From a virus, in the IMG/VR virus record IMGVR_UViG_3300031825_000362, positions 1-38,544 of that record: DNA of 38,544 bases. One strand, written 5' to 3'. Position 1 is the first letter of the stretch; every line of letters begins with the position of its first letter. The notes below the pieces were generated by a model that worked only from the letters and a program-made list of their open reading frames with translations, was not told the DNA's origin and made no database searches. Both the position numbers and the translations under genes were made by a program. This document shows, in pieces, positions 29,531-38,204 of this stretch.

Positions 29531-29719
29531 TTAAAATATTTCTATTTGCGTTCCTGATTTTTGTTCGTTTGTCTTTAAATCAAGAAAATCGAACAATTCC
29601 ATTGCCCTTTTAGCCTGTTCATGGTAATTTTTAAATTCTAACCAACCATGAATTGTAAGAAGCGAATCCATGATAGCTTCATCTGAAATTTTACTGTATG
29701 TGTTTTTTTCTTTTGCCAT
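29531..29719 (-). CDS. Small hypothetical early protein
   Basis: 62 residues, helical and charged, with IMDSLLTIHGWLEFKNYHEQ. Complete, ATG at 29719, 11 nt upstream of the next start after its stop. The leader has ACAAGACCGTT, a variant of the motif before the next two genes. Function unknown. Confidence 0.55.
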   Translation of the reverse strand: MAKEKNTYSKISDEAIMDSLLTIHGWLEFKNYHEQAKRAMELFDFLDLKTNEQKSGTQIEIF

Positions 29720-29741
29720 TTAGTTGCCCTTAACGGTCTTG

Positions 29742-29984
29742 TTATACTTTGGTTAATAAAATCCATTCGTCTCCGGTGTATGCAAATCTGTAATTCGGAA
29801 ACGTTTGTTCGAGTATTTTTTCAAAATCTTTAGATCTGTCATAATCGTAGTACTCAAAGGAGTTTGGTACTTCAATGTCTGTTCCGTTAACTTTGTTCAA
29901 GAATTCAGAAATCACCTGATCACACACGTCGAGGCGGCAAAAGTCAGCGTGCCAAAGGTTTATTATTTTTAAAAGTTCCTCCAT
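29742..29984 (-). CDS. Small acidic hypothetical protein
   Basis: 80 residues, acidic, beginning MEELLKIINLWHADFC and ending FAYTGDEWILLTKV. No domain recognised. Part of the row of small early genes with gaps of 12-22 nt. Acidic small early phage proteins may act as host enzyme inhibitors or DNA mimics, but nothing specific is seen. Confidence 0.58.
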   Translation of the reverse strand: MEELLKIINLWHADFCRLDVCDQVISEFLNKVNGTDIEVPNSFEYYDYDRSKDFEKILEQTFPNYRFAYTGDEWILLTKV

Positions 29985-29996
29985 GTCTACCTGTGA

Positions 29997-30215
29997 CTAA
30001 TTTTTAATTGAGCAGATCGGCAAAGCTGTTATTTTAAGCTCTGTTGTTACCTTTGATTCGATGATTAGTTTTTTATCGCAACCGCCATCATCACTATTGC
30101 AATAATGAAACTGATGATCTGTTCCTGTAAGAAAACTGTATTCTGTCCAGTTATTTAAATGTCCGCAATAAGGACATTTAAAAGATATATCTCTGAAGGT
30201 TATTTGCGCGCTCAT
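29997..30215 (-). CDS. Zinc-ribbon protein
   Basis: 72 residues from ATG 30215, which overlaps the preceding stop as ATGA. CPYCGH (about 14-19) and YCNSDDGGC (about 38-46) supply four cysteines in the order of a zinc ribbon. Such small proteins bind nucleic acid or act as adaptor proteins. Coupled translation with the SEC-C protein upstream suggests related roles. Confidence 0.68.
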   Translation of the reverse strand: MSAQITFRDISFKCPYCGHLNNWTEYSFLTGTDHQFHYCNSDDGGCDKKLIIESKVTTELKITALPICSIKN

Positions 30216-30679
30216 AAACAGCAATTTTTATATTTCTTACCTGATCCGCAGGCACACGGTTCATTTCTTCCGGTTTTGTTCAAATTGACAAATGGGACAC
30301 CTTTTATTTTTTGTTTCGCTCCTGGTGCCTGAGTTAATGGATGTTGTTTAGGCACCATAAATTGAGCATCAGGATTATGCCTTATTAACTCCATTATGTA
30401 TTTCTTACCTGTCGGCGAAATATCAAGATTACAAATAGACATTGGAAGCTCGCTGAAGCGTATGTCTCCGATCTCTTCATGGTTAATGAGACGATTTTCC
30501 TGAGAGGCACACTCAAATATACCTGGACCTGGGAAACAGTTTCTAACTATTTCGCCATTATGAAGGCGAAGATCGTATTCAAACGCGTCATAGTTTCCTG
30601 TAAATTCCTGCCACTCGTCGGAGTAGCCTGCGTTATTACCAAGGTTATCTTGCTTAATTACTTTTAAATGGGTATTCAT
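30212..30679 (-). CDS. SEC-C motif zinc-binding protein
   Basis: 155 residues. The C-terminus GRNEPCACGSGKKYKNCCL is a textbook SEC-C motif (CxCxGSGKKYKxCC), as at the end of SecA, which binds zinc and interacts with proteins. The N-terminal part, with YDAFEYDLRLHNGEIVRNCF, fits no family I know. It might tether to a host partner such as SecB, ribosome or translation factors; this is inference. Confidence 0.72.
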   Translation of the reverse strand: MNTHLKVIKQDNLGNNAGYSDEWQEFTGNYDAFEYDLRLHNGEIVRNCFPGPGIFECASQENRLINHEEIGDIRFSELPMSICNLDISPTGKKYIMELIRHNPDAQFMVPKQHPLTQAPGAKQKIKGVPFVNLNKTGRNEPCACGSGKKYKNCCL

Positions 30680-30680
30680 A

Positions 30681-31148
30681 TTATTCTTGATTTAAGGTGT
30701 AAAATTCTCTGTCGGGACCTTCGAAGCAATTTATTATGGTATTAAGCTTCGCGATACCGATTTTTTGTTTTCCGAGTTTTTTTAAAAGGTTTGGCCGGTT
30801 TATAGATATTTCAAAAAGGAACATGCACATCGCTGCATCTAGAGTTACCTTACTGCCGGATTCTCTGAAATACCAATCCTTTTTAATAAGCTCAATACAT
30901 TTAAGCGATTTTTCAGCTATCTCAGATTTAATGTATTGAGACATTTCTTCAGATGTAAGTTTCATCATCTGGATTTTGGTTGGTGCGGGGAGGGATTGAA
31001 CACGCTCCAGGAAGTCCACGGAGTTTTTTCCAATTACTGCTCTACGACCATCAGGTAAATAATAAACCTGAGGATCTCCACTACTTTCTGATTGTAAGAT
31101 TAGCGCCTCGCGCTCTTCTGTAATTGTTGCTGTGCTTTTGTTTGACAT
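30681..31148 (-). CDS. Hypothetical early protein
   Basis: 155 residues, with VYYLPDGRRAVIGKNSVDFLERV near the N-terminus and a helical remainder. No membrane segment or enzyme motif seen. A spacer with an 11-bp hairpin lies before its start. It could be a nucleic-acid-binding regulator, but the sequence does not show it. Confidence 0.6.
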   Translation of the reverse strand: MSNKSTATITEEREALILQSESSGDPQVYYLPDGRRAVIGKNSVDFLERVQSLPAPTKIQMMKLTSEEMSQYIKSEIAEKSLKCIELIKKDWYFRESGSKVTLDAAMCMFLFEISINRPNLLKKLGKQKIGIAKLNTIINCFEGPDREFYTLNQE

Positions 31149-31191
31149 TGTTATTAGGTTTTAGTTATTGATTAATTAACGAGTGGTAACT

Positions 31192-31226
31192 CCGGATGGC
31201 TCGCATTAAAACGTTGAGCCATCCGG
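31192..31226 (-). repeat. Perfect 11-bp hairpin in the leader of the 155-residue gene
   Basis: CCGGATGGCTC (31192-31202) and GAGCCATCCGG (31216-31226), loop 13 nt, GC-rich against an AT-rich surround. There is no U-tract on either strand, so it is not a simple terminator. It starts 43 nt before ATG 31148. Confidence 0.6.
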
Positions 31227-31231
31227 GGATA

Positions 31232-31613
31232 GTTAGTGGCAAGCTGCCAGTACACTATATCACCAAATTAACGACAGCAATGTTATCCCATTCTTCGTTT
31301 TCTTTAACGGGTCTTGAGCGTTCGATTTTAATCACCTGCCCAGTATCATCGTCTTTAAAATCTTGCATCCAATAAAATCTACCTTCTATAAAAGTTCTTT
31401 TACTTTTACCTCTGCCAACAGTTCGCTCCGATTCAGTATACCATTGGTTTTTATCATTAATTTGAATGTATTTTTTACACAATTCAAGTTCTTCTTTTGC
31501 TAAATCTTCCTGCTTTTGGCGATTAGCTTCAATTTGTTTTAATAATTCTACTCTTTGTTTCATTGTTTTATTTTTAGTATTTATAAATTCATCCTATGCA
31601 GCCAGCCACTAAC
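31232..31613. repeat. Inverted repeat pair flanking one small gene
   Basis: GTTAGTGGCAAGCTGC (31232-31247) and GCAGCCAGCCACTAAC (31598-31613) are inverted copies matching at 14 of 16 positions; they bracket the 102-residue gene in a 382-bp unit. The flanking spacers 31149-31254 and 31564-31674 are GC-richer than the neighbourhood and hold no gene. Confidence 0.55.
31255..31563 (-). CDS. Hypothetical coiled-coil protein in an inverted-repeat unit
   Basis: 102 residues; the first 35 form a charged helix (LLKQIEANRQKQEDLAKEEL), followed by a basic segment VGRGKSKRTFIEGRFYWMQD and an acidic end. No known family. Unlike its neighbours it has long spacers on both sides, bracketed by a 16-nt inverted repeat, suggesting insertion as a separate cassette. 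Confidence 0.6.
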   Translation of the reverse strand: MKQRVELLKQIEANRQKQEDLAKEELELCKKYIQINDKNQWYTESERTVGRGKSKRTFIEGRFYWMQDFKDDDTGQVIKIERSRPVKENEEWDNIAVVNLVI

Positions 31614-31674
31614 AGCACCTAATAGCTATTTTCCTTCCCACTTGCAGACGCTCGCAGCCATTAGCCGCAAAACG

Positions 31675-31944
31675 TTACCGCTCATTTCTATACGCCTGTA
31701 CTTTCTTTACAACTTCTTTACAAGTTCCAATTTCGCAATCGCAGTACTCTCCAATAAATCTTAAGTTAGTTGCTTTCAAGTCACAGCCTCCCTTCAGTAA
31801 CGTATCATTTATATCGGGGATGTGAAATTTACTTGCTATCCAGTTAATGATGTCCATCGGTGTGCCTTTTACAACTGTACGACCTTCTTCATCCAGTGTT
31901 GTACATTCAATTGCAAATTGTTCTTTTAATTCATCTTTTGTCAT
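31675..31944 (-). CDS. Hypothetical early protein with Cys cluster
   Basis: 89 residues from ATG 31944 (MTKDELKEQFAIEC), 16 nt behind the previous stop; the frame opens further upstream to 32013 but that would overlap the previous gene. Near the C-terminus EYCDCEIGTCKEV holds three cysteines, possibly metal-binding. Function unknown. Confidence 0.55.
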   Translation of the reverse strand: MTKDELKEQFAIECTTLDEEGRTVVKGTPMDIINWIASKFHIPDINDTLLKGGCDLKATNLRFIGEYCDCEIGTCKEVVKKVQAYRNER

Positions 31945-31960
31945 TATTATGATATTTATG

Positions 31961-32341
31961 TCACTGCTGATTTCTAATCTCTTTACTACAACTTGAACAA
32001 ATCCAAGGGCCATGTTCAGGGCCAGTAATACCTGTACGGCTTATGCAATTGCAAAACGAATTGTTACGGTTATTTTTATACTCAAACCTTTCTCTAGCGC
32101 CTCTTAAGGCTCCGGCAACGGCTTCAAAAATATTAGCGGTCATCTGGCCCATATAAACTGTACCATCCGGCTGTTTTAGTCCAATCATTAAACTTGTTTG
32201 ACCATTAACGGTTCCTTTCTCCAGGATCCCGACAGTAATGTCTTCAGATTCGATGATATTCTCTTTTGTTACACCTTCAAAAATGTCTTTTCCGTTTTCT
32301 ACATCCGCAAGGCTTTGGATGACTACTTTAACTTTTTGCAT
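31961..32341 (-). CDS. Hypothetical early protein with C-terminal Cys motif
   Basis: 126 residues. The first 85 are strand-rich (KGTVNGQTSLMIGLKQPDG); the C-terminus has FCNCISRTGITGPEHGPWIC and SSCSKEI, a CxC...CxxC arrangement that could bind zinc. No named family recognised. It lies in the early row, 13 nt behind its upstream neighbour. Confidence 0.58.
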   Translation of the reverse strand: MQKVKVVIQSLADVENGKDIFEGVTKENIIESEDITVGILEKGTVNGQTSLMIGLKQPDGTVYMGQMTANIFEAVAGALRGARERFEYKNNRNNSFCNCISRTGITGPEHGPWICSSCSKEIRNQQ

Positions 32342-32354
32342 GTTTTTTATTATT

Positions 32355-32786
32355 TTATCCTTTTGTTCTTAAATCTAGTTCTGCTTTAGCCAGGTTAACA
32401 AGAGCGTTAACAGTATCTGAAATTGTTTTTGCCTGAGGTATATACTTTGCGTCTTTTTTTACGCTATCGATGTTCTCGAGGAGAATATCCCTGAGCTTAA
32501 TAATGGTTTCATTTCCTCCGAGCGAGCTAGAAGGGAGGTGTCCCTTGCCGCTCGGATATACTGTTACCTGTTTGTTTTCCTGTGGAGTGTTTTCAGAAGG
32601 TATCTCTTCAAAATTATCCATCCACAGTTTAAGATCATAATATGGAATTTCAAACCATTCGGTATCTGTAGCTACTTTAACAATATCTTTTACTCTGGTT
32701 TGACTAAGGAACTTGTAAGAGTGTCCTGTTTGTTTGTTGCGCCATGATCTCCCGATCATAGAAACTAAATTTTCAATTTTGCTCAT
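32355..32786 (-). CDS. Hypothetical early protein
   Basis: 143 residues. An N-terminal compact part (IGRSWRNKQTGHSYKFLSQT) that looks like a small beta domain, a Ser/Pro-rich linker (about 62-90) and a C-terminal helix with TISDTVNALVNLAKAELDLR. This last pattern is common in Bacteroidota phage early proteins near replication genes; a role in DNA metabolism is possible but unproven. It overlaps the HNH gene by 14 bp. Confidence 0.6.
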   Translation of the reverse strand: MSKIENLVSMIGRSWRNKQTGHSYKFLSQTRVKDIVKVATDTEWFEIPYYDLKLWMDNFEEIPSENTPQENKQVTVYPSGKGHLPSSSLGGNETIIKLRDILLENIDSVKKDAKYIPQAKTISDTVNALVNLAKAELDLRTKG

Positions 32787-33582
32787 GTTGTTGGATTTGT
32801 CTGTTTAATAATAGTTGTGTTCTTTTTAATTCAATAAGTTTTTTGTCTTCTAGAATAAAGGGGCGTAATTCTGGCTGATTGTGAGTTAAAATGCCGGCTA
32901 TGTAATTATCAGAAAGGTTTTGTGAAGAATCACGCGAGTTGATTAATGCAAGCTCGGCGTTTGTAACAAGCTGAAGATTTGAAAGACGACGGTTATACGG
33001 ATTCCCGTCAGAATAAATCACATTCATTCCATTTGGAATAGGTCCGTATTGTTTTTCCCAACGGTACCGGTTCCAATGAATAAACTTCCCATTTATCTTA
33101 ATCACCGCGAAAATCCTCCCGTTTTTTGAAGCCCACATCCGTATTTCTTTTTCTTGTGAGACTCCGCGCTTAAGCCACATTTTTACAGAACATTCCTTAA
33201 AGCATCCGTTCTGCACGTTGCGCTGATGAATTTCTTTTTTCTCTCGTTCTGTTCTTTTAAGCTTCAGGTACCGGCGTTTCTTCTCAATGTGTTTATGCGA
33301 CCAGTTTTTGTCTTTATGCCATTTTGATTTGAAGATTTTAGCAAGTTCCTTATCACCAATCGTTTTATAATTATCCTTCAGAAACTGAACCTGTTCGTCT
33401 GTCCAGTATTCCATTTCCATTCGTTTATAACCAAGCGAATAAAGCTTCATTCTAACGGACGTGATTCTTAAACCAAGATCAGCCGCAAGCTCCCAGTTTG
33501 TTTTCTTCTCATAATTATCCTGAAGAAATTGAATCATTTCACTTGTCCATTGGATGGCGTTATATGCTCGATGATTAGTCAT
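32773..33582 (-). CDS. SANT/Myb-like HNH endonuclease
   Basis: 269 residues. Two Myb/SANT-like helical repeats (WTSEMIQFLQDNYEKKTNWE, about 12-50, and WTDEQVQFLKDNY, about 60-105) precede an HNH-type domain (about 165-215): FIHWNRYRWEKQYGPIPNG, then NVIYSDGNPYNRRLSNLQLV. The usual His of the second motif is Tyr here (VIYSDGN); I recall aromatic residues at this place in the Bacteroidota subgroup, but activity is uncertain. It may be a free-standing nicking or homing-type enzyme or an accessory of packaging. It overlaps the ASCH-like gene as ATGA. Confidence 0.8.
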   Translation of the reverse strand: MTNHRAYNAIQWTSEMIQFLQDNYEKKTNWELAADLGLRITSVRMKLYSLGYKRMEMEYWTDEQVQFLKDNYKTIGDKELAKIFKSKWHKDKNWSHKHIEKKRRYLKLKRTEREKKEIHQRNVQNGCFKECSVKMWLKRGVSQEKEIRMWASKNGRIFAVIKINGKFIHWNRYRWEKQYGPIPNGMNVIYSDGNPYNRRLSNLQLVTNAELALINSRDSSQNLSDNYIAGILTHNQPELRPFILEDKKLIELKRTQLLLNRQIQQHEQN

Positions 33583-34181
33583 AGCCTCTCAATTCTTTTA
33601 AATTCAATAACCCAAACCCAAGGATTAGCGTTCCAACTTTCCTCTCCGTTTATTTCTGTCCATATAACCTGAAAGCCATACTTTGCAGTCAGCCAATCCG
33701 TTTCAGCTTCATACTGAATACAACCTTCAGCAATTGCATCCTGCTCTGTAATATCCTGCAACCTTTCAACTCCCACTGAAAGAAGTTCCAGCCATATTCT
33801 AGCTGCTTCTTTCGGCATGTGGATACAGGGTTTCCATATCTTAGCGTTTTGAGCTGCCGGATGACTATCGGCTTTATAAAAATATCCTGCGCTATGATGT
33901 TTACCGAACGTTTCCCGCACCCACAGACTGTCTCCTGGCTTGCCATACGGAAATATTGCTGAGGCTATGTCTCCTGTGACTCTAGATTCAAACCATGCGT
34001 GAAGTTTGCCATCCGGTTCAATATTTAATTTTATAAAATTCCATTGTTCGAAGTGTTGATTGAAAGCTTCTAGGTTCCTTGTGCGGCGAGTTTTTGTTTT
34101 TGGCTCTGATTTTTTAACGATAGCTCGCACCATAGGAGTGCTGAATAAAATCGGGATTTCTTTTGTTTGACGGTTTTTCAT
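33579..34181 (-). CDS. ASCH-like phage protein
   Basis: 200 residues. The order ILFSTPMVRAIV with KTKTRRT, YGKPGDSLWVRETF, WKPCIHMPKEAARIWLELL, VERLQDITEQDAIAEGC and ESWNANPWVWVIEFKR is a well-known phage protein pattern of the ASCH/PUA-like class. ASCH domains are thought to bind RNA; the precise role in phages is unknown. It lies between the primase region and the HNH gene. Confidence 0.8.
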   Translation of the reverse strand: MKNRQTKEIPILFSTPMVRAIVKKSEPKTKTRRTRNLEAFNQHFEQWNFIKLNIEPDGKLHAWFESRVTGDIASAIFPYGKPGDSLWVRETFGKHHSAGYFYKADSHPAAQNAKIWKPCIHMPKEAARIWLELLSVGVERLQDITEQDAIAEGCIQYEAETDWLTAKYGFQVIWTEINGEESWNANPWVWVIEFKRIERL

Positions 34182-34194
34182 TGGTATAGTGGTT

Positions 34195-34422
34195 TTAGTT
34201 AAGTTTTTTGAGTTTTCCGGTTGTAACGAGATTCTCCATCTCGCACCATGTAAGCTCTTTGGATTTTTCAGCCTCTACATTAAGAAGTTCAATTCGCGTT
34301 GGAACGGCAACCTTTTCCTCTTGCTGTGTTTTAACGTTCCATGCCGTAACAACATCACACCAGCGCTGTACTATTATATACAGCTTCTGATGCTTGTTAA
34401 TGTATTTGCTGTATTTTTTCAT
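34195..34422 (-). CDS. Small hypothetical protein coupled to the primase gene
   Basis: 75 residues from ATG 34422, overlapping the primase-helicase stop as ATGA; the frame is also open from a TTG one codon upstream. Basic N-terminus (MKKYSKYINKHQKLY), helical end. Translational coupling suggests a replication-related accessory role. No motif recognised. Confidence 0.58.
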   Translation of the reverse strand: MKKYSKYINKHQKLYIIVQRWCDVVTAWNVKTQQEEKVAVPTRIELLNVEAEKSKELTWCEMENLVTTGKLKKLN

Positions 34423-37400
34423 CAATCAAAATTGAAATCCTCATCCTTTACCTTTATGTCATCCGGATTTACTTTCATTTCTTCAGGTGTAGATGGTATT
34501 TCATCTTCATCATTCATGTGTCGTGGGTCAATGGTTGCCTTTGTCTTCACATAGAACATCTCAACAGATTCTTTTTGCGACGACATAGACCCGTCAGGTA
34601 AACGCTTGTGCGCTTTTCTTGTAATCCGCTTCCCGGAGTTGTGAAGATCTGTTGGGTTGAATACATAGTTATTGTATTGACACCATGCCTCGAGGCAGGT
34701 TTTAAATCGCTGCGGGGAAAAGCCTTTATTATTACTGTTTTTAAGAAAATCCTGAAATGCTTCTCCTCTGGAAACGAATTCGTCAAGCCTGCCTGATTTT
34801 GGACCGAAATAAAGGTCAGCCCAATCGTGAAATGCGGATCCCATAGTTTCCTGCAGGTTACGCTTGATTACATTGTTCATTGGAGGCTGGCACTTAAAAT
34901 TGAGCTTAAAATACCACTGGAGGCAATGCGCCATTGTATTAATGAATAGATTCCATTCTGCGTCATTAAATTCTGTGAATAACTCTTTACCAAAATCATG
35001 AGTTGGCTTTCTTTCTTCAGAATACTTGCCTGGAAGCTCCGGGTGATAGTAATCAGAAAAAGCTACATATAGCAAGCGTCGCTCTGTAGATGCATCGTTA
35101 TTTCGAACACCATAATTTGTAGTGAATACCAGTTTAGGCGAATCGGGATAATTGATTACAAACCTTGAGGCGTGTTTTGGATTTACAGGCAAGTACGCGG
35201 TTATGAAGTTGAAGAATGGAGTAATCTCTGCGTACCTGTCAAGATCGTCAATACGAACGTACTCGGTGCGCTCAGTTACTTCTTCCCATGCGTGTTTATC
35301 TTCATGCAAATTTCTATTTTTACCATTCACTTCTACTCTACTCATGAAGTGGCTAGGCGCGTCTGCATATATTGACTTTCCAGATCCGCCATTACTTATG
35401 CCTTCTTCAGAAAGTTTATGATCCATAATAAACGGAGCCCAGGCTTTCGAAGGTTCTTTGTATCGAGCAAGAATATAACCGAGAGTGAAGAATTTATTTA
35501 TCAAGTGAAGTACTTGCTCTTCTTTTTCAGCTTCACTTAATAAAGGCCCCGCAATGTTAAACTTGTTTACTTTGCGATATTCGTCTTTTTTCTCTTTCGT
35601 GTTATATATTTCGCTTTCCAATAGACGCTCCTCCTCTTCTTTCCAATACATACGCGAGGCGCTAATTAAATAGCGCATAAAAAGGCAGTCCATATTATGT
35701 ATTTCAATACCTAAAGTTTCAGTGCCGTCAGTTCGGTTTACCTTTTTAATAGTGAAAGGCGGAGGTAGTAATTTAACTCTGTGCTGTACAACTTTGTCAG
35801 ACCAAACCATTTTTGTAATTCGTTCCGGCTTATACGTTTTTATCTCCTGTGGAGTCACCTCCCAAACCTCGTTAAGGAAGAACATAAATTGTTGGTCCTT
35901 TGCAAAATATTTAAAGTCTAATTCAATGTAAGCAAGGTTGCTCAGAGAGTCTTCGTTTAGCTGTTTGCTTTTTAAAAAGGTATTGCGCAATGAAATCTCC
36001 TTTCCTCTGCGTCTCTTTAAAAAACTGTTGATGAAGTCTTTTATTTCAGACGGGTCAATAATTGTAACAACGTTTTGATCGATACGTATAAACTCATATC
36101 CGCTTTTGGCAGCCTTTGATTTATGCTTATAAAAACCACACTTCTGAATAAAGTTGTATATGTACACATTGTTAACGGTGTATATATACTTCTTAAACTC
36201 ACCTTCCCGATTAACCTGGGCTTCCTCGTCCCAAAATTTGTACGGCATAGCTTCCTCAATTAATCGCTCAAAATCTTTTGGTAAATAGTGTTCGAAGTAA
36301 TCTCGCACATCTTTGCATGGATTATACCGCCAATCTTTTTTTTGCATCAACTCTACAGGCAATTCAATTCCTTTAATTTCCAGATGCTTGAGTTGCGTTT
36401 TGTGCATTTGTCGGCGGCCTGTGGTATCAAGATCACCGAGGTAATAAATTTCCTTGCACATTTTACGGAGTTGAATGAATTTATCCTTAGATAGGATGTG
36501 GCCCTCAGAGTTTCCCCAAATAATATTTTTGTTTAATGTAGCAACGTTTAAGCTGTCACGCTCTCCGCAACAAATGATAACGCTATCAAGCTGAAAAGGT
36601 TTAACCTTTTTCTTTTTGCCGGTAGAGTCTTCAGGAGCTTCTGTTTGGTTATCCTCTTCCCATCTGGACATTCCATCATTGAATTTCTTTATCAAACGAG
36701 CATAGCCCCACATGTAATCTGGCTCAGATTTTTTACCATAGGACCTGAAACGGAATTCCTTTTTCGCTTTTGGAGTTAATATCTTAACAAAATCGTTACC
36801 TCGTATCCCGAAAATAGGATACTCGCTGGTTGCCGCGAAAGTCCTGTACTTACCTTCCTTTACGTCAGAATATGATTTAAGCACAAAGAAATTGTAATCT
36901 CTCATAACAGACAAGAGATGTTCTTTCCACTTGTCTTTGTAAACATGGAATACATGGTTCATTATTTCCTTTGCAAATACTTGCCGGAGTGTTTCTTCTG
37001 ATGGCGTTTCGTCATAGTCAAGGAAGTATTCACCCTCCTGTTCTGTTTCAGTTGCTGGCCTGCTGGACATTTGCGGTTTACATTCCAGTTGAGCTGGGCT
37101 GCCTGGTTCTATACCGTATCTCTGAATAAGCGCCTTGATAGCTTCGCTTTTTGTGCGATACCCTTCTTTGTACATGAATAGATCAATGGCGCCACCTTTG
37201 AAATCGCCTCCAAAATCGGTTACATAGTATCTGCCATTTTTAATTAGTGATAGAGTTGCTGATGCTGTTTTTTCATCTCGCAACTTGAAATGTTTTCTGT
37301 TGTTGACACAATTGGCAGCTTCAGGATAAAGAGAAAGTATAATGTCGAGTCCTCCGTTTGTTTTATCGAGGATCTGTTGAATAATAGTTTTATCACTCAT
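34422..37400 (-). CDS. Primase-helicase, replication protein
   Basis: 992 residues. The N-terminal part (about 1-95) is like a DnaG/CHC2 primase zinc domain that has lost its cysteines (HFKLRDEKTASATLS ... YYVTDFGGDFKGGAIDLF). A TOPRIM core follows, with Glu280 (ICCGERDSL) and Asp323/Asp325 (LGDLDTTG). The C-terminal part is an SF3/D5-type helicase: Walker A NGGSGKS (670-676), Walker B VRIDDLD (715-721), sensor KLVFTTN (756-762) and possible arginine finger TERR (772-775). It should prime and unwind DNA at the phage origin. It is the largest early gene and heads the replication row. Confidence 0.88.
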   Translation of the reverse strand: MSDKTIIQQILDKTNGGLDIILSLYPEAANCVNNRKHFKLRDEKTASATLSLIKNGRYYVTDFGGDFKGGAIDLFMYKEGYRTKSEAIKALIQRYGIEPGSPAQLECKPQMSSRPATETEQEGEYFLDYDETPSEETLRQVFAKEIMNHVFHVYKDKWKEHLLSVMRDYNFFVLKSYSDVKEGKYRTFAATSEYPIFGIRGNDFVKILTPKAKKEFRFRSYGKKSEPDYMWGYARLIKKFNDGMSRWEEDNQTEAPEDSTGKKKKVKPFQLDSVIICCGERDSLNVATLNKNIIWGNSEGHILSKDKFIQLRKMCKEIYYLGDLDTTGRRQMHKTQLKHLEIKGIELPVELMQKKDWRYNPCKDVRDYFEHYLPKDFERLIEEAMPYKFWDEEAQVNREGEFKKYIYTVNNVYIYNFIQKCGFYKHKSKAAKSGYEFIRIDQNVVTIIDPSEIKDFINSFLKRRRGKEISLRNTFLKSKQLNEDSLSNLAYIELDFKYFAKDQQFMFFLNEVWEVTPQEIKTYKPERITKMVWSDKVVQHRVKLLPPPFTIKKVNRTDGTETLGIEIHNMDCLFMRYLISASRMYWKEEEERLLESEIYNTKEKKDEYRKVNKFNIAGPLLSEAEKEEQVLHLINKFFTLGYILARYKEPSKAWAPFIMDHKLSEEGISNGGSGKSIYADAPSHFMSRVEVNGKNRNLHEDKHAWEEVTERTEYVRIDDLDRYAEITPFFNFITAYLPVNPKHASRFVINYPDSPKLVFTTNYGVRNNDASTERRLLYVAFSDYYHPELPGKYSEERKPTHDFGKELFTEFNDAEWNLFINTMAHCLQWYFKLNFKCQPPMNNVIKRNLQETMGSAFHDWADLYFGPKSGRLDEFVSRGEAFQDFLKNSNNKGFSPQRFKTCLEAWCQYNNYVFNPTDLHNSGKRITRKAHKRLPDGSMSSQKESVEMFYVKTKATIDPRHMNDEDEIPSTPEEMKVNPDDIKVKDEDFNFD

Positions 37401-37417
37401 ATAGACGCGCGCGGTTG

Positions 37418-37888
37418 TTATTGATTAATATTATTAACCGCCGCCACATCTCTCATCTCCTCTAATATTTTATACAGTCTGAATACCAGCGGATCTTGCC
37501 CCATTGAATCAGGTAACTTGCGAAGCAAGCTTTTTCCTTCTTCGCACAACTCGTCCGCAGTTTTTCTTTTATACTCTTCCTGCTTGTTTATACACTTAAT
37601 TGCTTTCAGTGAAGCAGGATAATCTTTCCAAAAAACTGGCTTATATTCATCAAAAGGTCCTTTGCCACGAGGCATTACATAAATTGCTCTTATTTCTCTA
37701 AAAAGAAAACCGTCTGGATTTCTCTTTGATGCAAAAAAAGATAAAGCTTTACGCTCAGCTTCAATGCTGTCTTCACAGCCTAGTACGTAGACACTATGGG
37801 TAAGATTGGTGTCATGCCAATGGCAGATACAGCAATAAGCTGTAGCCTTTTCTTCAGGTGTCATTGTTTCGAATTCACGTGCTTGCAT
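37418..37888 (-). CDS. Hypothetical early protein with N-terminal Cys/His cluster
   Basis: 156 residues. AYCCICHWHDTNLTH (about 17-31) offers several Cys and His residues that could bind a metal; the remainder is helical and basic. No domain recognised. It lies between the primase-helicase and the 109-residue gene and overlaps the latter by 14 bp. Confidence 0.6.
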   Translation of the reverse strand: MQAREFETMTPEEKATAYCCICHWHDTNLTHSVYVLGCEDSIEAERKALSFFASKRNPDGFLFREIRAIYVMPRGKGPFDEYKPVFWKDYPASLKAIKCINKQEEYKRKTADELCEEGKSLLRKLPDSMGQDPLVFRLYKILEEMRDVAAVNNINQ

Positions 37889-38204
37889 TTTGAAATTTGT
37901 TTTGCTGTAAGCTTGCCTTACAGAGATTAATAATTTTATGATAGTTCTCCAGCGAACTTTTATAGCTTTTATTCCGCTCGCATGGAATGATTTTAAAAAG
38001 ATGTTTTTCGTTATTAATCACGAGCCTGGCAACGTCTTTTTCTGTAATTGCATGCCTCTGAAATATTAGAAGCTTTTGCATATAATAAGCCCATTCCAGA
38101 GAAGTGCGTAATTCAGGCGACCTGTAGTACTGACTACAAGTTGACAAGCGCAGCTTGTGATTAATGTATTTAGCCAGCAATAGCGTTACCATGGTTTGCA
38201 TCAT
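37875..38204 (-). CDS. Hypothetical early protein
   Basis: 109 residues, strongly basic and helical (INHKLRLSTCSQYYRSPELR). The start may be ATG 38204, 38201 or 38192; all overlap the upstream gene. The basic character is consistent with nucleic acid binding, but no HTH is clear. Confidence 0.5.
   Translation of the reverse strand: MMQTMVTLLLAKYINHKLRLSTCSQYYRSPELRTSLEWAYYMQKLLIFQRHAITEKDVARLVINNEKHLFKIIPCERNKSYKSSLENYHKIINLCKASLQQNKFQNAST

Noticed and set aside
30162-30175. TGTCCTTATT on the minus strand inside the zinc-ribbon gene
   Set aside because: It encodes the conserved CPYCGH motif and has no downstream box; coincidence.
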